Source: UBA2834 sp963623365 (GTDB taxonomy: Bacteria; Patescibacteriota; Saccharimonadia; Saccharimonadales; Saccharimonadaceae). Taken from it: DNA of 64,000 nt. Positions 53,443 to 61,684 of the stretch are shown here, in pieces; position 1 is the first letter of the stretch, and each line of letters begins with the position of its first letter. The position numbers and the translations under genes are program-made. Under the pieces are notes generated by a model. That model was not told the origin of the DNA. It was given only the letters and a program-made list of their open reading frames with translations, and did not search any database. The stretch spans positions 1 to 64,000 of the forward strand of contig CAVFJY010000002.1 of the NCBI GenBank assembly GCA_963623365.1, given 5' to 3'.

Positions 53443-54915
53443 TTATCTGCGCCCTAGTAGTCTTCGCATTGCCAACGCTGCGCCAATTAGCACTACGACA
53501 CCACCCAGCGCAATTATCTGGACATTGTCCATCGTGCTCGGATTTTTTACCGACTCTTCATTAGGCTCATCTGCAGCATTACCCTCTTCCGGCGCTTCCT
53601 GCGTCGCTACACCTAAGCGCATCTGAATACCGTTGCCAGATCCTTCAACCACATAGTTGCTCGTCGACGCCTCACCGAGACCTACCGCCACAATCGTACC
53701 ATCATTCAAAGCCGTAATATCATACACCACCTCGCTCTCCTGTATCACGTGGCGATATTCCACTTCCAGCATCTTATCCAACTTCACTAATTCACCCTTT
53801 GAACTATCGTAAAAGGTAAAATTATCACTTATTACGTCGTTTTCGCTGTAATAGTAGCCCATATCTTCCGCTTTCTTTTCCGCTAGAACCTCGCCGTTCT
53901 TATCGTAGCTGCGGAATACGCAATTAATGCCATAGCTTTCCGTCGGAATCTCCACGGAATTATCATTATAATCGCATTCCAAAATCACAAAATTTCCCGC
54001 GTTATCCAATGAAAGTATATCTTGCCAACGGTTTTCTTTAGTCGTTATAATTGTCTCTCTTTTTAGCGATTCCGAAATTCTCACAATCTCTTCAGTTTTC
54101 TGTCTTGTTAGATTATCGTAGTAATAATAGGACGCATAAAGATAATCATTATTCATAAGAAGATTCCAAGCATAAAGATAACTATAGTTAGTCCAAATCG
54201 GCACACTTTGAATATCTCTGCCGTCATTGGTTAATATACCTAAATAAGATGCTTGATTCTTTTCAACAAGATAGTAAACATGACCTTTTGTATTAATTTT
54301 CGCCTTGCTGATCGTTGGGGTATCAATAGTATTCGTATAATTCTCGCTCTTTAGTTCGCCCGTCGTTTTATCGAAAATATATAACAAATACGCCCCCGTA
54401 TACATCCGATAATCATTCTGCGTTTCACCCACTGCTAATGGTAAGAATTGGTCATCTTCTAGTAACGTCAGCCACTCACGCGTGCCGTCCGCTTTGAATT
54501 TTGCCAAGTAGTTTACGCAAACATAATCAAGGAATTTCACGCCCATTGCCCAAGCATCTTTGCGATCAAAATCACTACTACACACGCTTTCCGCTGATGG
54601 CGGCGCCCAAGCTTGAGCGTCTACTTCCGCATTTTTCGTGTCTAAATAATAATATTCTTCGCACTGCTCGGAATCAACCAATTTTTCTACGTCCTCATCC
54701 CTATATTCCATACAAGCCGCCGTTTGTCCGCCCACGATATAGCCGCCATCCGATGTCGCTTCCACGACACGATTCAACGTCGCTGCACCATTTAATGCTC
54801 CAATACTATTAGCATAATCTAATACATTATCCACCGCGCTTGCTTTCGTCAGTGACACCATCGCTAACACTATCGCCAGCAGGGTAGCACAAACTAAATT
54901 AAGTCTCTTTTTCAT
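53443..54915 (-). CDS. Secreted surface protein with sortase-like C-terminal signal
   Basis: 490 aa. Signal peptide (MKKRLNLVCATLLAIVLAMVSLTKASA), a large extracellular beta-rich domain with ATSDGGYIVGGQT as in beta-propeller surface proteins, and paired cysteines (about 68, 85, 111, 132). The C-terminus has an acidic linker, NPSTMD, a membrane segment and MRRLLGRR, the arrangement of a cell-wall sorting signal with NPSTM in place of NPxTG or LPxTG. No sortase gene is in the window. A tandem AAAAGGTCAAA occurs in its leader (about 54917-54947). Confidence 0.78.
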   Translation of the reverse strand: MKKRLNLVCATLLAIVLAMVSLTKASAVDNVLDYANSIGALNGAATLNRVVEATSDGGYIVGGQTAACMEYRDEDVEKLVDSEQCEEYYYLDTKNAEVDAQAWAPPSAESVCSSDFDRKDAWAMGVKFLDYVCVNYLAKFKADGTREWLTLLEDDQFLPLAVGETQNDYRMYTGAYLLYIFDKTTGELKSENYTNTIDTPTISKAKINTKGHVYYLVEKNQASYLGILTNDGRDIQSVPIWTNYSYLYAWNLLMNNDYLYASYYYYDNLTRQKTEEIVRISESLKRETIITTKENRWQDILSLDNAGNFVILECDYNDNSVEIPTESYGINCVFRSYDKNGEVLAEKKAEDMGYYYSENDVISDNFTFYDSSKGELVKLDKMLEVEYRHVIQESEVVYDITALNDGTIVAVGLGEASTSNYVVEGSGNGIQMRLGVATQEAPEEGNAADEPNEESVKNPSTMDNVQIIALGGVVVLIGAALAMRRLLGRR

Positions 54916-55010
54916 TTTATTTGACCTTTTTATTTTTGACCTTTTACAGCTTCATTTAAGCATAAGCGTCTACGCAATGTCAACTATTTTGACAATTCTG
55001 CCAAAAATGC

Positions 55011-55066
55011 TATAATATCGATAAGCGCTAGTAGCTTAGTTACCTACTCACTTGCACTTTAGGAGG
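55011..55066 (+). promoter_or_regulatory. Promoter, 5' hairpin and Shine-Dalgarno of degV copy 2
   Basis: TGC-TATAAT (55011-55016); the RNA should start at the hairpin TAAGC-GCTAGTA-GCTTA (55022-55038); ACTTTAGGAGG lies 8 nt before ATG, the same string as before the gene at 8534. Confidence 0.6.
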
Positions 55067-55074
55067 ATAAACAG

Positions 55075-56091
55075 ATGAATAATTTCCAGATTCTCACCGA
55101 TAGTGTCGCTGATCTGCCTAGCTCTTGGCTCGAACTTCATCCCGAAGTTCACGTCATTGACACGCCCGTTACCATCACAACTAGTCACAGTTGCGAAACT
55201 TACTACAATCAGACTGCCGACGATTTTCTCAAAATCGATGCGATCGTCAAATCTCAGAACGCCAAGACGAACACCAGCTGTCCCGCGGTTTTTGACCCTT
55301 ATGGCGACAATCCAATTAGTGTCGAAACGATTACGCGTCGCCAGCTCGAGGCGGGCAAAGACGTACTTTATGTCGTCATGAACGGTGCACTCAGTAGTAC
55401 TTTTGATACTGTTAGTGTACTTTATCAACTTCTTCGCGAGGAATACGAAGGCAGCGGCCAACGTATAATTTGCGTCGACAGCCACTGCATGGGTACGGGA
55501 CTCGCAATGCTCATTATCGACCTTTGTCAAGCAATCACCGCTGGCACGGTTCATGACATTACCGAGATGGCAGCTTTCGTGGAGCGAAATCGCGGCAATA
55601 TTGGCCATTTCTTCACTTGGAGCGATCTCAGCTATATCAAGAAAAGCGGCCGCATTAGCCTGATTGGTGCGGCGATTGCCGGCGTACTTGGTACTCGCCC
55701 AGTTTGTTCTGCGGAATATATTACTAGCACTGAGCGTGAGCTCAAGCAGGTGATTTGCGGTCCACAAAACAGCGCACGCGTACGCGGCATTAGATGCTGG
55801 GTGGATATTATTGGCACTTTTGCTCGTCGCCACATTATCGATCCAACTGGGCCGATCATCGTGTCGCATGGCAATAATCCGCGCGACGCCGACATCGTTG
55901 TTTGCAAACTAATGGATTATTTGCCAAATGTCCGCTATCTGACTGGTCCCGATTGGCGGTGCGGCGCCGGCATTCAGGCTCATGGCGGTCCAACTTCGCT
56001 ACACGTCAATTTCCACACCGATAGACCGCGCACTTTCGAAGAAACTCAGGCCGAATTCATGCAAATTCTACGCGATTATCGTCGTAGATAG
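55075..56091 (+). CDS. DegV family fatty-acid-binding protein (copy 2)
   Basis: 338 aa. LTDSVADLPSSWLELHPEVHVIDTPV at the N-terminus, VLYVVMNGALSSTFDTVSVLYQLL, CVDSHCMGTGLAMLIIDL, SDLSYIKKSGRISLIGA and LGTRPV are DegV landmarks; this copy is closer to the classical family than the first. DegV/FakB proteins hold a fatty acid in a buried tunnel. A tail of HINFHTDRP-like sequence adds about 40 residues. Strong AGGAGG and leader hairpin suggest high or regulated translation. Confidence 0.9.
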   Translation: MNNFQILTDSVADLPSSWLELHPEVHVIDTPVTITTSHSCETYYNQTADDFLKIDAIVKSQNAKTNTSCPAVFDPYGDNPISVETITRRQLEAGKDVLYVVMNGALSSTFDTVSVLYQLLREEYEGSGQRIICVDSHCMGTGLAMLIIDLCQAITAGTVHDITEMAAFVERNRGNIGHFFTWSDLSYIKKSGRISLIGAAIAGVLGTRPVCSAEYITSTERELKQVICGPQNSARVRGIRCWVDIIGTFARRHIIDPTGPIIVSHGNNPRDADIVVCKLMDYLPNVRYLTGPDWRCGAGIQAHGGPTSLHVNFHTDRPRTFEETQAEFMQILRDYRRR

Positions 56092-56114
56092 ATTTATCTC
56101 TGTCTCCTCGTCTT

Positions 56115-56142
56115 AAAATCTCCCATTTTGTGGGAGATTTTT
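56115..56142 (+). terminator. Intrinsic terminator after degV copy 2
   Basis: AAAATCTCCCA-TTTTG-TGGGAGATTTT. Confidence 0.86.
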
Positions 56143-56557
56143 CCTTCTTAAAGGAGTAGAACGGGGAAGGACCTGCTATGCCAAGCTTCGGCGTAGGACG
56201 AACGCCCATTTTCAGGCTGCGACGTATCGCAGTGATTTTTACGCCGTGAAATTTCGAAATTCAAAATATTTCACGCTCGCGGCGAATTTTAGGCTAGGGA
56301 AGCGCAAAATTTATCAACTCGCCACTCATTACTTCCCCGGTTTCTTGCAATTTTTATATCCTGCGACCCCTGTTCCGCCTCTGTTAATTTCCGCCAAATC
56401 TGCGGAATATCCGCCTAGGCTCGCAAAAAGTCATCAAAGCCGCATCGCCACAAAAGCCATAAGTAGAAGCGCAAATCGCCCCAAAACAGCACCTAGCATA
56501 AAATAGGGCATAAATATCAGCAAATCAGCCAACGGCAGCCAAAAACCATCATAAAGC

Positions 56558-56581
56558 AGACGATCGAACAATCGTCTTTTT
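56558..56581 (+). terminator. Terminator-like hairpin in the intergenic region
   Basis: AGACGAT-CGAACA-ATCGTCT, TTTT. No gene directly upstream, so its transcript is unknown. Confidence 0.6.
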
Positions 56582-56595
56582 GAAATATATTAAAT

Positions 56596-56619
56596 GTCGC
56601 ACAATGTATATTTTACGAC
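56596..56619. other. Possible dif-like site
   Basis: GTCGCACAA-TGTATA-TTTTACGAC: imperfect inverted arms around a central TGTATA identical to that of E. coli dif; the XerC side shares CGCAnAA, the XerD side is poor. Confidence 0.3.
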
Positions 56620-56717
56620 TTATGTATATTCTAAAGCCAGACACGTAATTAATCATCGCGTAACGCCAGAAGAACATCCCGCTAAACCCAAATCAGGCTC
56701 GTTCCGCCTACTAGCCC

Positions 56718-56812
56718 AAAGTTACGCGTCGTACCCATAACAGCAGTACTCGTCGAAGACTAACGCGAAAATTATTAGAGAGCACCGTCGAAAATCGAAA
56801 GTTACGCGTCGT
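56718..56812. repeat. Two copies of a 15-bp repeat, 80 bp apart
   Basis: AAAGTTACGCGTCGT at 56718-56732 and 56798-56812; an inverted core CGCGTAAC at 56657-56664 and a near copy CTAACGCG around 56760. Confidence 0.85.
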
Positions 56813-57150
56813 GCCTAACTCCAAAACACACATACAAGAGCTTGCCACCATTCAAACTCCCAAAGCCAAACAAAAACTCACCAAACTAAGCCAAAACACC
56901 ACAAAAAACATATATTACAACATATTTATCACCAATCCGCCAAATCCCCAAGCCGTGAAATTCCCAAAATTTGACTTTTTCACGATTCTATTTTCTCGAC
57001 TCTCCCCTACCCCGTCAACTCAAAAAAATACCATCAGACCAACCAGGCTACGCCCCGCAACTAAAAAAACGTCTCCAGATCTACCGAACAAAAACCGAAC
57101 AAAAGGGGAACAAACAGGGCAAAGTCATTCAAGAACTAAAACCCAAAAAA

Positions 57151-57738
57151 CTACTTATAATACGCCTTCCCCTCAACTCGCAAATCTACATAAGTCGGAC
57201 TCAACTCTTTCTCGCCCAGATACAACATCATTCGCACCATATCCTCCGCCTGTACCGCGCTCCCCCGATCCAGCGACATCTTATAATATTCCGTTCGCCC
57301 CTGAATATACACATCGATTTCACGCACCTTTTGATATGGCAGCACCACATGGTCAACTTCATAACCTTGTTCTTTCACGTCCGCTTCTAGCCGCGCCACA
57401 AAAGTCTTCGTCCGCGTGCTTACATTATTGCCCGCATTCTCGTCAATAATTGTCACGGTCGGCTCCGCCTGCGCCGTCGCTTGTTTTGCCAATTCTTCAC
57501 GCTCACGCGTCACGTCCACAATCAAGCCAACCGCTGCCGCCGCTAACGCAGTCACAATTAGCAGAACGCTTACTACCGTCACAATATTTTTCGTTTTACG
57601 GCGGCGCTGAGCCGCCATTCGCTCTTTTTTCGCCTCGCGCGTTTTTTGCGCATCACCAGCAAAAGTCCGTCCGACACGAAAATTCTCGCGTCGCTCAACG
57701 CCATCCCGTTTTTTGCTTTTGCCCAACCACGCCGCCAT
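57151..57738 (-). CDS. Single-pass membrane protein, FtsQ/DivIB-like
   Basis: 195 aa. A very basic cytoplasmic N-terminus (about 1-50), one membrane segment (about 51-74, NIVTVVSVLLIVTALAAAAVGLIV), and a small outer part ending SPTYVDLRVEGKAYYK, the strand pattern typical of the FtsQ C-terminus. The POTRA domain is not clear. Its place after murG-tRNA-pyk-pgk in a division cluster fits ftsQ, but the match is weak and a lineage-specific protein is possible. The ATG region is duplicated at 57733-57760. Confidence 0.55.
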   Translation of the reverse strand: MAAWLGKSKKRDGVERRENFRVGRTFAGDAQKTREAKKERMAAQRRRKTKNIVTVVSVLLIVTALAAAAVGLIVDVTREREELAKQATAQAEPTVTIIDENAGNNVSTRTKTFVARLEADVKEQGYEVDHVVLPYQKVREIDVYIQGRTEYYKMSLDRGSAVQAEDMVRMMLYLGEKELSPTYVDLRVEGKAYYK

Positions 57739-57760
57739 CTCTTAACACGCCATCTCTTAA
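57733..57760 (-). repeat. Duplicated translation-start region
   Basis: CGCCATCTCTTAA twice, period 15. On the minus strand the upstream copy gives the mini-frame M-A-C-stop right before the true start. Confidence 0.75.
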
Positions 57761-57764
57761 GGCT

Positions 57765-58838
57765 TTAGCGATCCTTTAATACTTCCAGCCCAGGTAGCTG
57801 CTTACCCGACAGCAACTCCAAACTTGCGCCACCACCTGTCGACACCAAAGTGAATTTCAAATCTGGCTCTTTTTGCAACACCGTTTCGACATATCCCGCC
57901 GTATCGCCGCCACCCACAATCGACATCGCATTCGATTTACCAATCGCTTCCGCAACTGCTAATGACGCCCGCGCAAAACGCTCATCTTCTACCATTCCCA
58001 GCGTACCATTCCAGACAATCGTCTTAGCACTATTAACCAGCTCGATAATCTTCGCCGTCGCCATTGCACCAATATCCAACTTCGCACCATTCTCATCCGT
58101 CGCAAAATCTTCAGCTACATAAATCTTCGCATCACTCGCAGTGTAACCATCGGCAGCAATCTTGCCACCAACCACAATCTGGTCTGCCATTGGCAAGAAC
58201 TTCTCAATCATCGGCTTTTTGTCGTCAACTTTTGCGCCACCAATAATCACCAGCAAAGGGTGTTCTGGATTCGTAATCGCATTCTCTAGACTCGCAACTT
58301 CTTTCTCAACTAAAAAGCCCGCCACTGCTGGCAAAATTCGCGCAATCGCATCTGTCGAAGCATGCGCTCGGTGAATCACCGCAAAGCCATCTTGCACAAA
58401 CAATTCCGCGCCAGTCGCAGTTACTATTTCGCGCGCAAATTCCTCTGAATTTTCTTCTTCTGCCGGCGAAAAACGCAAATTTTCCAACATCATCACGCCC
58501 CCCTCCGGCAGAAAATTCATCGCATTTTTCACCTTATCGCCCACCGCCGCGTCCACAAATGTTACAAACTTATCCGGCAACAGTTCCGCCAAACGTCCCG
58601 CCGCGGCTTCCAGCGAAAATTCTGGCTTCACTTCCCCTTCGGGCCGGCCCAAGTGCGAAATTAATACGATTTTTCGTGCGCCTTGCTCCAGCAAATACTT
58701 AATCGTTGGTAAGCTCGCCCGAATTCGCATGTCCTCCGCTACCTGGCCGTCCTTCATTGGCACATTGTAGTCCACCCGTACCAGCACGACCTTCCCTGCT
58801 ACCTCCACATCGCGCACTGTTTGTTTCCGAAATTCCAT
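57765..58838 (-). CDS. pgk: Phosphoglycerate kinase
   Basis: 357 aa, shorter than the usual 390-400. VLVRVDYNVP, LISHLGRPEG, ENLRFSPAEE, GGAKVDDKKPMIE, WNGTLGMVE and VGGGDTAGYVE cover substrate and nucleotide sites. It makes ATP from 1,3-bisphosphoglycerate. AGGAGG lies 4-5 nt before ATG. It follows pyk by 41 bases on the same strand, giving a two-gene glycolytic unit inside the wall cluster. Confidence 0.97.
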   Translation of the reverse strand: MEFRKQTVRDVEVAGKVVLVRVDYNVPMKDGQVAEDMRIRASLPTIKYLLEQGARKIVLISHLGRPEGEVKPEFSLEAAAGRLAELLPDKFVTFVDAAVGDKVKNAMNFLPEGGVMMLENLRFSPAEEENSEEFAREIVTATGAELFVQDGFAVIHRAHASTDAIARILPAVAGFLVEKEVASLENAITNPEHPLLVIIGGAKVDDKKPMIEKFLPMADQIVVGGKIAADGYTASDAKIYVAEDFATDENGAKLDIGAMATAKIIELVNSAKTIVWNGTLGMVEDERFARASLAVAEAIGKSNAMSIVGGGDTAGYVETVLQKEPDLKFTLVSTGGGASLELLSGKQLPGLEVLKDR

Positions 58839-58879
58839 TTTGCCTCCTATTTTTTGCCGCCCGATTATTCGACGACTCT

Positions 58880-60313
58880 TTAAATTCTGCGAATTTGAAT
58901 TTGATCTGTGCCGCCCTCTTCATCGCGCAAGCCCGACACCATTACTGCCGTCAAGAATTCTTTGCCTTCTGGCACCTTCAAGTAGCCATTTGCCTTCAAA
59001 TCTTGCACCGCTTCCACGGCATAGTTATCTGAATATGCTCGCACAATTGCTGAGTTCGCATAAGTTAGCGCCAATTGGTTCGCCACACGCTGATTACTCG
59101 TTACCGATACCATCGGAATATTTGGTCGTTGCGCCGCAATCGCTTCGGCAGTTGCTCCCGATTTTGTCGCCGCCACAATCAAGTCGGCACCAATCTGCTC
59201 CGCCAATCTCACGACCGCGCGCGATATCGCATCATAATTCTTGTAATTTCCCGTCGTATCTTTATCTAGCGGCAAAATTCGTGAATGGTCCTGCGTATAC
59301 AGAATCACCTTTTTCATTTCTTTTACCGTTTCGACTGGATATTTACCATTCGCCGTCTCGTCTGACAACATCACTGTATCGGCGCCCAACAAAACCGCTG
59401 TCGCTACATCTGAAACTTCCGCACGAGTTGGTTCTGGTTCATTCACCATGCTTGCCATCATCTGCGTTGCCACAATCACCAGCTTCGAATATTGTCGGCA
59501 CAATGCAATCAATTTTCGTTGCACAATCGGCACCACTTCCGCGCCTGCCTCAATCGCCATATCGCCACGCGCAATCATAATGCCGTCCGTCGCTTTCACG
59601 ATTTCTTCAAGCTTCTCGTCGCTTTCAATCGCTTTTTTCGTTTCAATCTTCGCAATAATTTGTGCCGTTGAACCATGCGACACTAAAATCTGACGCAATT
59701 TCTCAATATCATCCGCACTCTGAATAAAGCTCATTGCTACATAGTCAAAATCGCGGCTCGCACCAAATTCAATGTCTGCCAAATCCTTTTCGGTAATAAT
59801 GTCGCCACCCATGTCGGTGTCTGGCAGATTAATGCCTTTGCGACTCATAATAAAGCCGTCGTTTTGCACTTCAACTTTAATCGCCGTATTCGACACGACC
59901 TCTTTTACGATAGTGCGGATTTTACCGTCAAACAAGAAAATCGGCTCACCAACTTTCACTTTTTCCGCTAAATTATATTGCACCGGCAAACAATTGCTGC
60001 CATCATGCTCTTTTATTGCATAGTCCAAAACTAGCATATCGCCCGTTTTCAGGTCCATGTGATTATTCTGAATTTCGCCTAAGCGAATTTTTGGACCCTG
60101 CAAATCCTGCAAAATCGCCACCGACTTGCCTCGCTCAGCCGCATATTTACGGATAATTCGGATTTGTTCATCGCGTTCGTCGTAAGTACCATGGCTAAAG
60201 TTCAACCGGAAGCCATTTACGCCCGCGTACACTAATTCTTTGAGCTTCTCTTCTTCAAAGACCGACGGACCAACCGTCTCTAAGATTTTTGTACGTTTAA
60301 ATAATTTACTCAT
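58880..60313 (-). CDS. pyk: Pyruvate kinase
   Basis: 477 aa. RTKILETVGPS, GFRLNFSHGTYDER, DLQGPKIRLG, the B domain, SFIQSADDIEKL, IAKIETKKAIE, MIARGDMAIEAG, VIVATQMMASM and EPTRAEVSDVATAVLLGADTVMLSDETANG are intact; the C-terminal allosteric domain has TKSGATAEAIAAQRP. It converts PEP and ADP to pyruvate and ATP. The start at MSKLFKR follows a minus-strand TATAAT by seven bases (leaderless); the longer frame begins upstream of that promoter. Confidence 0.97.
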   Translation of the reverse strand: MSKLFKRTKILETVGPSVFEEEKLKELVYAGVNGFRLNFSHGTYDERDEQIRIIRKYAAERGKSVAILQDLQGPKIRLGEIQNNHMDLKTGDMLVLDYAIKEHDGSNCLPVQYNLAEKVKVGEPIFLFDGKIRTIVKEVVSNTAIKVEVQNDGFIMSRKGINLPDTDMGGDIITEKDLADIEFGASRDFDYVAMSFIQSADDIEKLRQILVSHGSTAQIIAKIETKKAIESDEKLEEIVKATDGIMIARGDMAIEAGAEVVPIVQRKLIALCRQYSKLVIVATQMMASMVNEPEPTRAEVSDVATAVLLGADTVMLSDETANGKYPVETVKEMKKVILYTQDHSRILPLDKDTTGNYKNYDAISRAVVRLAEQIGADLIVAATKSGATAEAIAAQRPNIPMVSVTSNQRVANQLALTYANSAIVRAYSDNYAVEAVQDLKANGYLKVPEGKEFLTAVMVSGLRDEEGGTDQIQIRRI

Positions 60314-60320
60314 ATCTAGA

Positions 60321-60326
60321 ATTATA
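60321..60326 (-). promoter_or_regulatory. -10 for leaderless pyk
   Basis: TATAAT on the minus strand, seven bases, ATG at 60313. Confidence 0.62.
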
Positions 60327-60354
60327 CCATTGGCGTCCCCAAGCATAAACAGCA

Positions 60355-60378
60355 AAAAATGCCCAGACGGGCATTTTT
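60355..60378. terminator. Terminator between tRNA-Glu and pyk
   Basis: AAAAATGCCC-AGAC-GGGCATTTTT, near-symmetric and usable on both strands; it ends the minus-strand tRNA transcript. Confidence 0.87.
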
Positions 60379-60389
60379 AATCTCGAATT

Positions 60390-60465
60390 TGGTGATCACG
60401 GTGGGACTCGAACCCACGATTGCCAGGATGAAAACCTGGAGTCCTAACCACTAGACGACGTGACC
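60390..60465 (-). tRNA. tRNA-Glu (anticodon UUC)
   Basis: Acceptor GGTCACG/CGTGATC with encoded CCA; anticodon stem CCAGG/CCTGG with loop TTTTCAT gives UUC; T arm GTGGGTTCGAGTCCCAC. Second glutamate isoacceptor in the window. Confidence 0.96.
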
Positions 60466-60505
60466 AGTGTTACTAGTCTAGCATGCTTAGCGCAAACTGT
60501 CAAAC

Positions 60506-61684
60506 TTACTTCTCTTCTTTCGCTACCGAAATAACCGTCCGTGCCAAATTCTCCGCCGCATTATCTTTTGAAAACTTTTTCAAATTTTTCGCTAGCTCAG
60601 CGCGCTCTTCTGGATGATTAATTAAATGTTTAATTTCCTTATATAACAGTTGCGGATTGGCAAACATCTTATCATCAGGTACCACTATTGCCGCCTTCGC
60701 CTTTTTGTATGCTTCGGCATTCTTCACCTGATGATAACCAGGCAATTTCTCGTTTGGCACCATAATTACCGTTTTAGCCATGCTCGACAATTCTGTCATC
60801 GTCGATGCACCCGCGCGTGACACTACCACATCCGCTGCGCCAAACAGCTTAAACATCTCCGCCGAGAATTCTACCATACGAAAATTCGTTTTTAGCTCGC
60901 CCTCCTCCCAGCTTTCATAATCTTTCAAATCTAACATTTCTGAATAGCGCTCACGCCCCGCAACCAAGAGCAAGCTCGTCATTTTTAAAATCTCTGGCAA
61001 TACTTCTCTCAGCGCCACATTGATATGTTGCGCCCCTTGCGAACCACCCGTCACGACCACCAGCGGCTTTTCCGGATCAAAGCCCAGTTCACGCTTCATT
61101 TTCTTCTGCTTCGCTTCCGACACCGGATTAAATTCAGGATTGATCGGAATTCCCGTCCACTCTGCTTTCTCGGCTGGATAGTTATAATATTCCAATGGCA
61201 TCCCTGTCGCAATTTTAGTCGCATGCCTTGCTAGCACCCGATTCGTTAATCCAGGTGCCGCATCACTATCATGAATCACATATGGAATATGCAACACATG
61301 TGCCATAATCCCTACCGGCAAGCATACATAGCCACCCTTCAAAAAGATCACATCTGGTCGATTTTTTAGCAAGCGGAATAAACTCTGGAACAAACCACCA
61401 ATTGTTCGAAAAAAATCCGCCACATTTTTCAGCACCACATCAAAATTTTGCAGATACGTTACAAAAGTAAAATTTGTATAGCGTCGCAACTTCCCTGCTG
61501 TCAGTTTGCGAATTTTCAAATCCAAACTATTCTCAATCGCAATTTTACGCGCATTTTTGTAATATTTTTTATCTGTCCAAAATTCAATCTTCGCGCGCGG
61601 GCGCACTTTCAGAATTTCACGAACGACCGCTACGACTGGCGTAACGTGTCCGCCGCTCCCCCCACCGACTACTAATATTTTCAT
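60506..61684 (-). CDS. murG: Lipid II-forming GlcNAc transferase MurG
   Basis: 392 aa, GT-B fold. ILVVGGGSGGHVTPVVAVV at the N-terminus, VIFLKGGYVCLPVG, VIHDSDAAPGLTNRVLA, VVTGGSQGAQHIN and SRAGASTMTELSSM...VPNEKLPGYHQVKNAE. It adds GlcNAc to lipid I at the inner face of the membrane. The start ATG lies 68 bases inside the end of ftsW, in another frame. The tRNA-Glu gene follows. Confidence 0.96.
   Translation of the reverse strand: MKILVVGGGSGGHVTPVVAVVREILKVRPRAKIEFWTDKKYYKNARKIAIENSLDLKIRKLTAGKLRRYTNFTFVTYLQNFDVVLKNVADFFRTIGGLFQSLFRLLKNRPDVIFLKGGYVCLPVGIMAHVLHIPYVIHDSDAAPGLTNRVLARHATKIATGMPLEYYNYPAEKAEWTGIPINPEFNPVSEAKQKKMKRELGFDPEKPLVVVTGGSQGAQHINVALREVLPEILKMTSLLLVAGRERYSEMLDLKDYESWEEGELKTNFRMVEFSAEMFKLFGAADVVVSRAGASTMTELSSMAKTVIMVPNEKLPGYHQVKNAEAYKKAKAAIVVPDDKMFANPQLLYKEIKHLINHPEERAELAKNLKKFSKDNAAENLARTVISVAKEEK

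Larger units (their letters stand above)
56143..57150. other. Gene-poor convergent intergenic region, about 1 kb
   Basis: No supportable gene. It holds a second terminator-like hairpin (56558-56581), a dif-like 9-6-9 site (56596-56619), a cluster of GTTACGCG-type repeats (56657-56812) and, from about 56820 to 57150, a + strand that is rich in C and A and almost lacks G. Long frames at 56246-56506 and 56811-57449 reflect this composition and have no start signals. Confidence 0.6.

Noticed and set aside
56246..56506. 86-codon frame starting with GTG
   Set aside because: No Shine-Dalgarno, no promoter spacing, no domain pattern; treated as chance.
56811..57449. 212-codon open frame in the intergenic region and across the FtsQ-like gene
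   Set aside because: Low-complexity Lys/Thr/Pro/Ser composition caused by G-poor DNA, no start signal, and it overlaps a better-supported gene antisense.
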